Below, one piece after another: positions 16,808-25,709 of a DNA stretch of 64,000 nt (position 1 is the first letter of the stretch; the number at the start of each line of letters is the position of its first letter). The DNA is from Lentzea californiensis. GTDB lineage: Bacteria; Actinomycetota; Actinomycetes; Mycobacteriales; Pseudonocardiaceae. The DNA lies in NCBI RefSeq assembly GCF_024648825.1, contig NZ_JANBBE010000001.1:1178001-1242000 (forward strand), read 5' to 3'. The position numbers and the translations under genes were made by a program. A model generated the notes under the pieces. The model worked only from the letters and a program-made list of their open reading frames with translations, searched no databases and was not told the origin of the DNA.

Positions 16808-16860
16808 TTGATGAGGGGAGCTTTCATAAACCTGAGGTTTATGAAAGCTCCCCTCATCAA
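16808..16860. terminator. perfect 25-bp hairpin between convergent genes
   Basis: The arms 16808-16832 and 16836-16860 are exact reverse complements with a 3-nt loop (TGA); core TTTCATAAACC / GGTTTATGAAA. It sits inside a wider repeat: CTAAGCACCT (16789-16798) and AGGTGCTTAG (16898-16907), which contain the two convergent stop codons. Likely a bidirectional terminator; longer than needed. Confidence 0.75.
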
Positions 16861-16903
16861 CCTCAGAGTCCCGCCGTTTTGGACAAGACTTCTGGCCAGG
16901 TGC

Positions 16904-18088
16904 TTAGACCCGCACCGCCACGGCCACGCCCTGGCCGACGCCCACGCACGCCGCCGCGATGCCGACGCCGCCACCACGAGCCCGCAGGTGGCGGCACAGG
17001 TCGATGATCACGCGCGGCATCGAGGCGCCGAGCGGGTGTCCGTAGGCGATCGCGCCGCCGTGGACGTTGACCTTCTCCTTGTCGATCTCGGGAAGGTGGT
17101 GCACCACCGACAACGCCATCGCCGCGAAGGCCTCGTTGATCTCCCAGAGGTCGACCTGATCGGCCTCGATGTGCAGGCGCTTCAACAGTTTCCGGATCGC
17201 CGACACGGGCGCGATCGTGAACCGGTGCGGCTCCTCGCCGGTCGTCGCCGATCCGAGCACCTCACCCAGCGGTTCGACGCCCAGTTCGGACGCGATCGCT
17301 TCCGTGCCGAGCAAAGCCGCGAGCGCGCCGTCGTTCAACGGCGACGCGTTGCCCGCCGTCACCGACCCGTTCTCCGAGAACGCGGGCTTCAGCTTCGCGA
17401 GCTTCTCGAGGCTGGTGTCCGCGCGGACGTTCTCGTCGCGCCGGATCGCCGTCCCGTCCGGCAACTGCACGGGGAACGCGAAACCCTCGTGCACGCCCGC
17501 GCCCCAGGCGGCAGCGGCGCGACGGTGCGAGCGGAGGGCGAAGTTGTCCATCTGCTCACGCGTGATCCCGAGTTCGTGCGCCACGTTTTCGGCGGCCAGC
17601 CCCAACGGCACGGTGTAGTGCTTGGGCATGCGCGGGTTCACGAGCCGCCAGCCCAGCGCCGTCGACACGGTCTCCAGCCGGTCCGGGAACGCCTTGTCGG
17701 GGCGGGCCGTCACGAACGGCGCCCGCGACATCCCCTCGACACCACCGGCGACGATCAGGTCGGCGTCCCCGGTGATCAGCGCCCGAGCGCCCTGGATGAT
17801 CGACTCACCGCCCGAGGCGCACAGCCGGTTCAGCGTCACGCCCGGCACGGAGACCGGCAGCCCCGCCAGCAACGAGGCCATGCGGGCGACGTTGCGGTTG
17901 TCCTCGCCTGCGCCGTTCGCGTCACCCAGCAGCACGTCGTCGATGCGCGCCAGGTCGAGCGACGGATAGCGGCGCAGCAGGTCGACGATGGGCAGCGCCG
18001 CGAGGTCGTCCACCCGGATGCCGGAGAGACCTCCCCGGTACCTGCCGAACGGGGTGCGGGCGGCGTCGATGATCAATGCGCGTGCCAT
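16904..18088 (-). CDS. acetyl-CoA C-acyltransferase (thiolase)
   Basis: A 394-residue thiolase that cleaves or condenses acyl-CoA thioesters. The acyl-accepting cysteine is C90 in NRLCASGGES, the catalytic His is H351 in AYGHPLGAS, and the second cysteine C381 in AACVGVGQG (the family more often has GGGQG). Length and motifs fit degradative (FadA/PcaF-like) thiolases. It is the last gene of a tightly spaced leftward run (gaps 9-22 bp) that begins with the M20 amidohydrolase, although no other beta-oxidation gene is present. Confidence 0.93.
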   Translation of the reverse strand: MARALIIDAARTPFGRYRGGLSGIRVDDLAALPIVDLLRRYPSLDLARIDDVLLGDANGAGEDNRNVARMASLLAGLPVSVPGVTLNRLCASGGESIIQGARALITGDADLIVAGGVEGMSRAPFVTARPDKAFPDRLETVSTALGWRLVNPRMPKHYTVPLGLAAENVAHELGITREQMDNFALRSHRRAAAAWGAGVHEGFAFPVQLPDGTAIRRDENVRADTSLEKLAKLKPAFSENGSVTAGNASPLNDGALAALLGTEAIASELGVEPLGEVLGSATTGEEPHRFTIAPVSAIRKLLKRLHIEADQVDLWEINEAFAAMALSVVHHLPEIDKEKVNVHGGAIAYGHPLGASMPRVIIDLCRHLRARGGGVGIAAACVGVGQGVAVAVRV

Positions 18089-18106
18089 GCCCCCATCTTG
18101 GGGTAC

Positions 18107-19825
18107 TCACGCCTTGAGCAAAAAGGGAACGTAACCCGTTTCGGGGTGTACTTCTGAATCGGTGCTGAAGGCCTTCACCTCGATGGCGTGCGCTCCGGCG
18201 GTCAGCTCGCCCGTGTTGAGTGAAATCCGCCACCGGCCCGCCGCGGCAGGTCCGTCCGCCGTGGTCGGGACGGTCGCGACGTGGGTGCCGTCGAGCCTGA
18301 TCTCGAACCCGGCGAGCCCCGCCACGGACGCGTCGAGCGCGTTGACGCGCACCTCCAGGACCACACGGCCGCGGTTGAAGGCGGCGCCGTTCTCGACGGG
18401 CTGGCCACCGGCGTCCAGGACCTCGGGGACCGGGTCGGCGAGCGTCGGTTTCGCGTCCACCAGCGGTGTCTCGGACTCACGCCGGGCACTGCTCTGAGGG
18501 CCGGTCAGCTCGACGTCGGTGTGGGTGATCTGGACGCGTTCCTCCGTGACCAGCTGGACGTTCAGGTTGTCGGTGAACGCCTCCGCCGGCAGGTCGGCGA
18601 CAGCCGGGTACTCCGCACCCGGCTTCCACGGCGAACCCTCGACGGCCGGCCTGAGCGGCACCTGGATGCCGTTGACCTTCACCGCGGTGATGGGCGCGCT
18701 TTCGCGTGACGGGATCATGGCAATGCGCAGCTGACCTGCGGTGACGTCCGCGATGGGACTGGCACTGGTGCTGGCTGGACCGTCCACGCGGACCTGCGGC
18801 GTCGGACCGGTGAGCGGGACGTCGGCCTTGGCGGTGCGGTAGCCGATCAGGTCGACGCCGGCGCGGATCCGGTCGCCCGCCAGCGCCGCGACGCCGACCA
18901 ATGCCGTCGCCTCGCGCCACTGCGGCACGAACGGCGAGGCGGCGACGACGTCGCCGTCGCGCACGACCTGGACACCGGCAGGCGTCAGCACGAGCTCCCA
19001 GCGCACCGTCACGCCCGGCACCGCGGCCGGCACGGGCTTGACCGTCGTGCCGTCCGGGACGAGCTCGACGATCGAGTTGCCGGCGTTGTCCGTGGAGACC
19101 GTGGCGCGGACGGTGTTCGGCGGCACCGGCTCGCCCTGCACGCTGACCGGGCCCGGCACGAGGTCGAGCAGCAGCTTGCCGCCGGTGCTCGGGGCGTCGG
19201 TCTCGATCACCAGGCGGCTTTCGTCGTCGTTGCGCACGAACGGCGTGCGCGACCTCAGCGTCACCGCTCGGGTGCCGCAGCTGCTGCTGATCACGAGCCG
19301 GTCGTCGTCGTCCCCGTCGCCCGAGGTGGCACGGGCGCAGTCGGTGCGCTTGGAGAGCCTCCACCGTTGCGGGTCGGGTTCGGTCCGGCTGTCGAAGCGG
19401 TCGGCGAACGTGTACGGGGCGGTGTCGGCGCGCGGGGTCGCCCTGGTCGTGACGGGCTGCGAGCGCTGGCCGAACGCGTCGACCGCGCGGATGTCGATCT
19501 GCTGCTCGCGCTCGTTCTCCAGGCCGTTGAGCTGGGTGCCGGGCCGGGTCACGAGCCTGACCTGCTCGCCCCACCGCACCTCGTACGCGGGCGCGTCGCC
19601 GGTCCAGTTGAGCTGGACCTTGTGGTGGCCGGCTCGCGCGACGACGCCGGCCGGGGTGGCCGGGCGCTTCTGCGGGCCCGGCACCAGGATCTTCTCCGCC
19701 GCGTACGCCTTGAGCTTCGTCGGCGGCGGGGGAGCCGCGGGCAGGTCGCCTCCGCCGGTGTCGCGCAGCACGATCACGCCCGCCACCAGCGCGAGTCCCG
19801 CGACAACGAGGACGACCCGCTTCAT
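18107..19825 (-). CDS. membrane-anchored extracellular protein with FN3-like domain (paralog B)
   Basis: A 572-residue protein with an N-terminal signal-anchor (VVLVVAGLALVAGVIVL, residues 4-20) and a Pro-rich linker, so the bulk faces outside. Residues about 55-130 form a fibronectin type III-like domain (AYEVRWGEQVRLV ... IDIRAVDAFG). A lectin/LamG-like region with several cysteines follows (about 140-340), then two beta-sandwich segments. It shares domain order and sequence with the next gene upstream (AYEVRW, RAVxAxGxRS), so the two are tandem paralogs 19 bp apart. No catalytic motif; binding role inferred. Confidence 0.72.
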   Translation of the reverse strand: MKRVVLVVAGLALVAGVIVLRDTGGGDLPAAPPPPTKLKAYAAEKILVPGPQKRPATPAGVVARAGHHKVQLNWTGDAPAYEVRWGEQVRLVTRPGTQLNGLENEREQQIDIRAVDAFGQRSQPVTTRATPRADTAPYTFADRFDSRTEPDPQRWRLSKRTDCARATSGDGDDDDRLVISSSCGTRAVTLRSRTPFVRNDDESRLVIETDAPSTGGKLLLDLVPGPVSVQGEPVPPNTVRATVSTDNAGNSIVELVPDGTTVKPVPAAVPGVTVRWELVLTPAGVQVVRDGDVVAASPFVPQWREATALVGVAALAGDRIRAGVDLIGYRTAKADVPLTGPTPQVRVDGPASTSASPIADVTAGQLRIAMIPSRESAPITAVKVNGIQVPLRPAVEGSPWKPGAEYPAVADLPAEAFTDNLNVQLVTEERVQITHTDVELTGPQSSARRESETPLVDAKPTLADPVPEVLDAGGQPVENGAAFNRGRVVLEVRVNALDASVAGLAGFEIRLDGTHVATVPTTADGPAAAGRWRISLNTGELTAGAHAIEVKAFSTDSEVHPETGYVPFLLKA

Positions 19826-19844
19826 AGCGGTCACGCTAAGGCGT

Positions 19845-21395
19845 TCACCCCAGCTCGAACACGGTTTCCGCGATAACGGGTTCGCCACCGTCCGCCGGAA
19901 GGACGCTGAGCTTGAGCCGGGCGTGGGAGGCGGAGACCAGCTTCAGGCTGTCGAGCCAGAACTCGTGCCTGCCGGGGACCCCGGGACCCTGCTCGTCGGT
20001 GGGCAGCGCGACGATCCGCTTGCCGTCCAGTTCGAGCTCGATGCCGCGGTGCCCGATGGCGTTGACCTCGGCCGTGACGAGGACGCGTCCCGTGCCGGGC
20101 AACGGCTGCGGGGGCTTCGTGCCGTCCTCGTGCATGACGTGCAGCCGGGGACCGCCGGTCTTGATGCCGCCGGGCCGGTCGACGAGCCGGGGGAGCGCGC
20201 CGGGACGGCTCTCGGGCTTGCGGACGACCACGAGCCGCGCTTGCTCCTGGGCGGCGACCCTCCCGGCGTCGAGAGGCACGTCGGTGATCGTGACCTGGTT
20301 GTCCTGACCCGGCCTGACGAGCTTCACCGCGACGACGTCCTGTGGCACCTCGACGTCCCGGTCGAGCGGGATCACCTCGGTCGGCACGACGCGTTCCGGC
20401 ACGCCCCCGACGCCGAACGCGTCCAGGAAACCGCCGCCGTCGATGCGGATCCGCGGGTGCACCACCCGTTCCGCGATCGCGACGGGCTCGTAGGCGACCA
20501 CGACGCCGTCCCGCAGCGCGACCACCGCGTCCGGCAGCACCCGCATCTCCCACCGGTGCCGCACACCCGCGACGAGCCCGGTCATGGGCGCGTCGCCGAG
20601 GGTGACCTGCTTGCCGGTGCGGGGGAGCTCGGGGTCCGCGACGATCCGCGTGCCCTGCGTCGTGATGTCGAGGCTGACCGCGCCCCTGGGCTGCGCCTCG
20701 GTCTCCGGCAGGTACTGCCACGGGCCGGGCAGCAACGTCAGCCGCACGTGACTCGACTCGACCGCGCCCGCGACGCTGATGATCGCCCGGCCGGTCGCGC
20801 CGTCGCTCGCGGGCACGCCGAAGCGGATGGGCGTGTTCGACTGGAAGGCCGCCATCGGGCAGTCGACGTCGATGCGCTTGCCCGGCCCGAACGGCCTGAG
20901 CCCGAGGCAGTCCGGCTCCGCCTCGACCCGCCACTTGCGCGGGTCGAGCGCCTCCGGGCCACCGAACTTGTCCGGCTGGCCGACGAGCTGGTCGTCCCAC
21001 TTGCCGTTGTAGAGGTCCTTGGGCCTCGCGGCGATCTTGAGCGGCTCGCTGCGCTTGCCGGTGGCGCTCACCGCCCGGATCTCGACCTGGGTCTCCTGCT
21101 CGGGATCGAGCCCCGGCAGTTCGACCTCGGGGGTCGGCACCAGCTGCTGGTTGCCGTTCCAGCGCACCTCGTAGGCGGACGCCGAGCCGTTCCACGCGAT
21201 CTGCAGCGCGTCGGCGTCGAGCGCCTGGGCCCTCGGGTTCGCGGGCTTCACCGGCTCCTGGAGCGCTACGACCTCGACGCCGTCCGCGACTTCCTTCTCG
21301 AGGGTGTCCGGCGCGTCACCGCTGCGGAGCGCCACGACGGAGGCGACGACGAGAGCGAGACCACCGAGACCACCGGCGAGTGTCCGTCGATCCAC
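19845..21395 (-). CDS. membrane-anchored extracellular protein with FN3-like domain (paralog A)
   Basis: A 516-residue protein with N-terminal signal-anchor (GGLGGLALVVASVVAL) and an extracellular remainder. Residues about 50-128 are FN3-like (AYEVRWNGNQQLV ... VEIRAVSATGKRS); the central region has paired cysteines (EPDCLGL, DVDCPMA) and beta-rich sandwich-like segments (HVRLTLLPGPW, RHRWEMRVLPD). Related to the neighbouring protein encoded just downstream. It starts 9 bp after the prephenate dehydrogenase stop and is likely translated from the same mRNA. Family and ligand unknown. Confidence 0.72.
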   Translation of the reverse strand: MDRRTLAGGLGGLALVVASVVALRSGDAPDTLEKEVADGVEVVALQEPVKPANPRAQALDADALQIAWNGSASAYEVRWNGNQQLVPTPEVELPGLDPEQETQVEIRAVSATGKRSEPLKIAARPKDLYNGKWDDQLVGQPDKFGGPEALDPRKWRVEAEPDCLGLRPFGPGKRIDVDCPMAAFQSNTPIRFGVPASDGATGRAIISVAGAVESSHVRLTLLPGPWQYLPETEAQPRGAVSLDITTQGTRIVADPELPRTGKQVTLGDAPMTGLVAGVRHRWEMRVLPDAVVALRDGVVVAYEPVAIAERVVHPRIRIDGGGFLDAFGVGGVPERVVPTEVIPLDRDVEVPQDVVAVKLVRPGQDNQVTITDVPLDAGRVAAQEQARLVVVRKPESRPGALPRLVDRPGGIKTGGPRLHVMHEDGTKPPQPLPGTGRVLVTAEVNAIGHRGIELELDGKRIVALPTDEQGPGVPGRHEFWLDSLKLVSASHARLKLSVLPADGGEPVIAETVFELG

Positions 21396-21404
21396 CCGGC
21401 GACC

Positions 21405-22355
21405 CTACGATGTTTCCGCTCGGGCGGTGCTGCCGTTCAGACCAACCACACGTCCGCCACGAGAGCCGAGGTTGCGCAGCGCGGCGAGTGCTCCCGGCTT
21501 GGTCAGGTCGATCGTGATCGGGGTGCGGTTCGGCTGGCCGACCAGCGCGTTCCGACCCGCGTGACCAGCCTCGATCGTCTTGGCGAGGCCTCCGGTGGAC
21601 GCCAGCGAGCCCCTGGCCGCACCGAGCCTGCCCAGTGCGTCGTCGACCGCCGTCAGCAACGCGTCCCGGTTCCCCTCGCACATCGCCCTGACGAGCTCCG
21701 GACGGCTGCCCGCGACCCTCGTGCCGTCCCCGAAACTGCCGGCCGCGAGCGCCATGGCGAGCGGTCCGCCGTCCGCCCCGACCGCCGCGAGGATCGCCGC
21801 CATGATGTGCGGCAGGTGGCTGATCCGCGCCACGGCCTCGTCGTGCTCCTCGGGCGTCGTCGGCACCACGTGCGCCTTCAGGTCGAGCGCGAGCCGCATG
21901 ACGTCGTTGAGGTGGTCGTCGGCCTCCTCGGGCGTGACGACCCAGGCGGCGTTCTCGAAGAGGCTCGCACTGCCCGCGTCCCACCCGCTCCTGCTCGTGC
22001 CGGCCATCGGGTGCCCGCCGACGAAGCGCACGTGCGGTGCGTACCGGTGCACGGCGTCGTGCACCGGTCCTTTGACGCTCGTGACGTCCGTGAGTCTCGT
22101 ACCTGCGGGAACCTTGCGCAGCAGGTCGGGCAACGCGGGCAGCGGCACGGCGAGGACGACGAGCGCCTCGGCGCTGCGGCTGAGGGCCTCGTCCACGCCC
22201 ACGACGTCGAAGCCCTCAGCGCGTGCCTTGTCCGCGTCCTCTTTGCCCGCGGTCGCACCCCACACCGTGCGTCCGGCAGCCTTGGCGGCTCGCAGCACGG
22301 AGCCGCCGATCAGTCCCAGTCCGATCACGCACACGTCTCGCACGGCGTCCATCAT
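21405..22355 (-). CDS. tyrA: prephenate dehydrogenase
   Basis: NAD(P)-dependent oxidative decarboxylation of prephenate to 4-hydroxyphenylpyruvate in tyrosine synthesis. 316 residues: N-terminal Rossmann domain with GLGLIGG (12-18), substrate-region motif GGHPMAGTSRSG, and the helical dimerisation domain (ISHLPHIMAAILA). Start ATG 22355 chosen because the Rossmann strand begins within a few residues. Sits in a five-gene leftward run with 22 bp upstream and 9 bp downstream gaps; the neighbours are not aromatic-pathway genes. Confidence 0.9.
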   Translation of the reverse strand: MMDAVRDVCVIGLGLIGGSVLRAAKAAGRTVWGATAGKEDADKARAEGFDVVGVDEALSRSAEALVVLAVPLPALPDLLRKVPAGTRLTDVTSVKGPVHDAVHRYAPHVRFVGGHPMAGTSRSGWDAGSASLFENAAWVVTPEEADDHLNDVMRLALDLKAHVVPTTPEEHDEAVARISHLPHIMAAILAAVGADGGPLAMALAAGSFGDGTRVAGSRPELVRAMCEGNRDALLTAVDDALGRLGAARGSLASTGGLAKTIEAGHAGRNALVGQPNRTPITIDLTKPGALAALRNLGSRGGRVVGLNGSTARAETS

Positions 22356-22377
22356 TCCGTGTGAGGCGTACCTGCAA

Positions 22378-23583
22378 CTACCGGAGGGCGTCCAGCGCGA
22401 ACGCCGCGTACATCGCGACCCCGTGCTCCATGGCGGCCTCGTCGAACAGCACCCGGTTCGAGTGGTTCGGCGCGGCCTCCTCCAGGTCGATCCCGCGAGG
22501 GCACGCCCCGAGGAACGCCAGCGCCCCGGGAACCCGCTGCAGCACGTAGGAGAAGTCCTCCGCACCCATCAGCGGGTCCTGCATCGGCTCGCTCCACGAA
22601 GCGCCCATCGCCGTGGCCGCCAGGTCCACCACGTGCTTGCCGACAACGTCGTCGTTCACCGTGACCGGGTACCCCGGCACGATGTTGACCTCGGCGTGGC
22701 ACCCGTAGGCGGCGGCCGTGTGCTTGACGGCCTGCTTGAGTTCCTTGTGGACCAGAGCCCGCGTCTCCTCCGACAACGTCCGGATCGTCCCGTCGAGGGT
22801 CGCGACCTCGGGGATGATGTTCGTCGTCGTACCGGCGTTGATCTGCGCGACCGTCACCACCGCGGGCTGGTGAACGCTCACCCGCCGCCCGAGCATCGTC
22901 TGGATCGCCCCGACCATCGCCGCCGCCGCGGGCACCGGGTCCAGCGCGTTGTGCGGCATCGCGCCGTGCCCGCCACGCCCCTTGACGTGCACGTGGAACG
23001 AGTCCGCGGACGCCATCATCGGCCCAGGCCGGCAGGTCACCACGCCCGACTTCATCGTGGAGGTGATGTGCAGCGCGAACGCCTTCTCCACGCCGTCGTC
23101 GAGCAGCCCCTCCTCGATCATGTACCGGGCGCCGTGGTGGCCCTCCTCGCCCGGCTGGAACATGAAGAGCACACGGCCCTTGAGCGCGTCACGCCGGTCG
23201 GACAGCAGCCGGGCGGAGGCGGCCAGCATCGCCACGTGCGTGTCGTGACCGCAGGCGTGCATGTTGCCGTCCACTTCGGACGCGAACGGCAGCCCCGTGT
23301 CCTCCTGGAGCGGCAGGCCGTCCATGTCGCCGCGCAGCAGCACCGTCGGCCCCGGCCGGTCACCCTCGAGGACCGCCACGACCGAGGTCGTCGACTCGCC
23401 CTTCGTGACCTTGACAGGCAACCCCTCCAGCGCGTGCAGGATCGCGGCCTGCGTCTTGGGGAGGTGAAGTCCCTGTTCAGGGTGCCGGTGGATCTGACGA
23501 CGCAGCGCCACCGTGCGGGGCTGCAGCGAGCGAGCCCCTTCGAGCAGTCCGGCGAGACGCGGGTCCGGCGTAGTTGTGCTCAT
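22378..23583 (-). CDS. M20 family metallo-amidohydrolase
   Basis: A 401-residue zinc amidohydrolase of the M20D (hippurate/IAA-amino-acid/N-acyl-amino-acid hydrolase) group. Metal-binding motif ACGHDTH (110-116), FQPGEEGHHGA with the catalytic/ligand Glu pair, and GGHGAMPH with a conserved His of the lid domain are all visible. It probably releases an amino acid from an N-acyl conjugate. No export signal. First gene of the leftward run, RBS CGGGAG before ATG 23583; divergent from the tadA pair. Confidence 0.9.
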   Translation of the reverse strand: MSTTTPDPRLAGLLEGARSLQPRTVALRRQIHRHPEQGLHLPKTQAAILHALEGLPVKVTKGESTTSVVAVLEGDRPGPTVLLRGDMDGLPLQEDTGLPFASEVDGNMHACGHDTHVAMLAASARLLSDRRDALKGRVLFMFQPGEEGHHGARYMIEEGLLDDGVEKAFALHITSTMKSGVVTCRPGPMMASADSFHVHVKGRGGHGAMPHNALDPVPAAAAMVGAIQTMLGRRVSVHQPAVVTVAQINAGTTTNIIPEVATLDGTIRTLSEETRALVHKELKQAVKHTAAAYGCHAEVNIVPGYPVTVNDDVVGKHVVDLAATAMGASWSEPMQDPLMGAEDFSYVLQRVPGALAFLGACPRGIDLEEAAPNHSNRVLFDEAAMEHGVAMYAAFALDALR

Positions 23584-23631
23584 CTCCCGATGGTGCCACC
23601 ACCTCGGCTACCGGGAAGGTCGTCTGGGCCC

Positions 23632-23637
23632 TACGGT
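23632..23637 (+). promoter_or_regulatory. -10 hexamer of the tadA-associated gene
   Basis: TACGGT ends 6 nt before ATG 23644 with no ribosome-binding site; leaderless start predicted. Confidence 0.45.
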
Positions 23638-23643
23638 GTGCAC

Positions 23644-24132
23644 ATGACACAGCAGGAGCCGGTCAACGGCTTCGCGGTCGCGGTCGTCCGAGAGGACGGC
23701 CGCTGGCGGTGCAGCAGGATGGACAGCTCCGCGCTGTCGGAACTGGACGCGGCTATCACGGAGCTGCGCCAACTGAGGTCGACAGGAGCTGTGTTCGGAC
23801 TGCTCGCCGTCGACGACGAGTTCTTCATCATCCTGCGTCCCGTGCCGGGCGGCGTGGCGCTGCTGCTGTCCGACGCGGCCGCCGCCCTCGACTACGACAT
23901 CGCGGCCGACGTCCTCGACCTCCTGCGCGTCGACCCACCGGACGAGGAGGACAACGAGCTCTGGCCGGAAGGCGACCTCGGCGTCCTGACCGACCTGGGC
24001 ATGCCCGCGCACGAACTCCAGATCATCATCGACGAGGTCGACCTCTACCCGGACGAGCAGCTCCAGATGATCGCCCAGCGCATCGGCTTCATCGACGAGT
24101 TCACGAAGCTGCTCGACACGATCCAGGCGTGA
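23644..24132 (+). CDS. tRNA adenosine deaminase-associated protein
   Basis: A 162-residue acidic protein of the actinobacterial family always found just before tadA (TIGR03941-type). Landmarks: FAVAVVREDGRW at the start, a mixed alpha/beta N-terminal half, the acidic DPPDEEDNELWPEGD loop, and GMPAHELQIIIDEVDLYPDEQL near the end. Its biochemical role is unknown; the gene fusion-like coupling (its TGA overlaps the tadA GTG) suggests it works with TadA. Confidence 0.9.
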   Translation: MTQQEPVNGFAVAVVREDGRWRCSRMDSSALSELDAAITELRQLRSTGAVFGLLAVDDEFFIILRPVPGGVALLLSDAAAALDYDIAADVLDLLRVDPPDEEDNELWPEGDLGVLTDLGMPAHELQIIIDEVDLYPDEQLQMIAQRIGFIDEFTKLLDTIQA

Positions 24133-24578
24133 TCTCCTCAGAGGACATGGTCCGCGCCGCTTTGAAGGCGGCTTCTGGGGCGGGTGCGGACGTCCCGATC
24201 GGCGCCGTCGTCTTCGCCCCGGACGGCACAGTCCTCGCCGAGGCCTGCAACGCCCGCGAGACCCTGGGCGACCCGACCGCACACGCCGAGGTCCTGGCCC
24301 TGCGCACCGCCGCTTCTCGGTTCGGCGACGGCTGGCGCCTCGACGGCTGCACCCTCGCGGTGACCCTGGAACCCTGCACCATGTGCGCCGGCGCGCTGGT
24401 GCTCGCCCGCGTCTCGCGTCTCGTCTTCGGCGCCTGGGAGCCCAAAACCGGTGCTGTGTCGTCGTTGTGGGACGTCGTGCGCGACCGCCGGCTCAACCAC
24501 CGGCCCGAGGTGCAGGGCGGCGTGCTGGAACAGGAGTGCGCTGACCTGCTCGAACGCTTCTTCCGGACCCAGCGTTAA
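24129..24578 (+). CDS. tadA: tRNA(adenine34) deaminase / nucleoside deaminase
   Basis: Zinc deaminase that converts adenosine to inosine at the wobble position of tRNA-Arg(ACG). 149 residues with the zinc ligands and catalytic Glu in THAE-like PTAHAEV (H52, E54) and PCxxC in LEPCTMCAGA (C83, C86). GTG 24129 overlaps the previous stop (GTGA) and is favoured over ATG 24147. A tRNA-Ser gene lies 32 bp downstream. Confidence 0.92.
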   Translation: MISSEDMVRAALKAASGAGADVPIGAVVFAPDGTVLAEACNARETLGDPTAHAEVLALRTAASRFGDGWRLDGCTLAVTLEPCTMCAGALVLARVSRLVFGAWEPKTGAVSSLWDVVRDRRLNHRPEVQGGVLEQECADLLERFFRTQR

Positions 24579-24603
24579 GCCAGTCGCGCGGGCTGTGTAT
24601 TGT
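24575..24603 (+). promoter_or_regulatory. tRNA-Ser(CGA) promoter
   Basis: -35-like TTAAGC (24575-24580), 17-bp spacer, -10 TATTGT (24598-24603); the 7 nt that follow bring the start to the first tRNA base. Confidence 0.5.
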
Positions 24604-24610
24604 TCTTACC

Positions 24611-24695
24611 GGTGGCGTGTCCGAGCGGCCGAAGGAGCACGCCTCGAAAGCGTGTGAGGTGAAAGCCTCCGTGGGTTCAAATCCCACCGCCACCG
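24611..24695 (+). tRNA. tRNA-Ser (CGA)
   Basis: 85-nt type II tRNA. Acceptor GGTGGCG pairs with CGCCACC, discriminator G; anticodon stem CACGC/GCGTG encloses loop CTCGAAA (anticodon CGA); a long variable arm and a T arm GTGGG-TTCAAAT-CCCAC follow. CCA is not encoded. Confidence 0.97.
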
Positions 24696-24700
24696 CTGTT

Positions 24701-24730
24701 GAAGGGCCCCGGAGCGATCCGGGGCCCTTC
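24701..24730 (+). terminator. tRNA-Ser terminator
   Basis: 12-bp perfect stem GAAGGGCCCCGG / CCGGGGCCCTTC with a 6-nt loop, followed by TTGCGTTC; it also serves as the end of the convergent gene's region. Confidence 0.8.
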
Positions 24731-24738
24731 TTGCGTTC

Positions 24739-25509
24739 TCAGAACCGAATCGCGCCCAGGAACTTCTCCAGCAACTCCGCGTCCCCGAACACCTCCAGCC
24801 CGTCCACCGGCCGCCGCCGGTACACGGCGAGCACCAGGTCGACGACGGGACCGCGCAACGCCACGGACGCCTTCGCGTGGCCCTCTTCGACGGCCGGCGC
24901 GGGACCGGTGAGATCGATCACGAACTCCGCCTCGACATCCGTGGCGTGCAGGTGCACGGTCCCGGAACCGGCGAGGGCCGCGGTCTCGGACGGCCACCGC
25001 TGGAACGCGTAGGGCAGCGCGAGGCCGGTCCACTCGCGCAGCGTGTCCTGGGCGATCTCGGGGTCCAGCGAGAACGGCACGCCCAGGGCGTTGCACGCGT
25101 CCCACCTGTGGATCACGGTCTCGTGCATCATCCGCCGCGACCACACGCGCGGGCCGGGATGACCCCCCAGTGGCGCGATCATCTCGTCCGGGTCGACTTC
25201 GCGCAGCACCTCCGCGAGCGACGCCGCGCCTTCTCGGAGCCACGGGATCAGCACGGACGCGGGTTCACCCACATACGACGACACGAGTTGCGCGCCGTTG
25301 CGCGAGAAGTCGATCTCCGGAAGTCTGTCGCGGAGCATCGAGTCGGCCCAGCGGTGCGCGTGGCCGACGTGGCGCAGCAGTTGGTTGAGGGTCCACTCCG
25401 GTGTCGACGGGACCTGTATGCCCAGGTCAGCGTCGTTCAGGTAAGAGACCAGCAGGTCGGTCTGGTTGATGATCTCGGCGCAGCGGCGCTCGTAGCTCGG
25501 AATCCCCAC
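24739..25509 (-). CDS. maleylpyruvate isomerase-family mycothiol-dependent enzyme
   Basis: A 256-residue DinB-like/MDMPI-family protein. The N-terminal four-helix part has the metal-site pattern LLRHVGHAHRWADSM with a later MMHETVIHRWDA (His residues for the metal), and the C-terminal domain is the usual small alpha/beta MDMPI C-domain. Such proteins use mycothiol, the actinobacterial thiol, for isomerisation or transfer reactions; the substrate is not known. GTG 25509 chosen because a TACATT hexamer ends 7 nt upstream and the longer reading lacks any promoter or site. Confidence 0.82.
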   Translation of the reverse strand: MGIPSYERRCAEIINQTDLLVSYLNDADLGIQVPSTPEWTLNQLLRHVGHAHRWADSMLRDRLPEIDFSRNGAQLVSSYVGEPASVLIPWLREGAASLAEVLREVDPDEMIAPLGGHPGPRVWSRRMMHETVIHRWDACNALGVPFSLDPEIAQDTLREWTGLALPYAFQRWPSETAALAGSGTVHLHATDVEAEFVIDLTGPAPAVEEGHAKASVALRGPVVDLVLAVYRRRPVDGLEVFGDAELLEKFLGAIRF

Positions 25510-25516
25510 ACCTCTG

Positions 25517-25522
25517 AATGTA
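25517..25522 (-). promoter_or_regulatory. -10 hexamer of mycothiol-dependent enzyme gene
   Basis: TACATT on the minus strand ends 7 nt before the GTG at 25509; leaderless start predicted. Confidence 0.5.
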
Positions 25523-25709
25523 GGGACGCCGGCCGGTGCCTGGGAGGGGCCCACTGGCCGGCGTTCCGAAATGGAGCATACACCATGATCGAACACTTGT
25601 TCGAGTGATCATTGATGGGCCAACCGGTTAACCGTTAGTAACAACGGCTACCAAAGCTCACCCGATCGGGGAAAGATGCGTCGGTCCGCCGCATCCCCTG
25701 GAGGAAGTT

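Noticed and set aside
19038-22364. 1108-residue rightward open frame opposite the FN3-like genes
   Set aside because: Arg/Pro-rich shadow of GC-rich coding on the other strand; no domain, and the leftward genes have clear signal anchors and Rossmann motifs.
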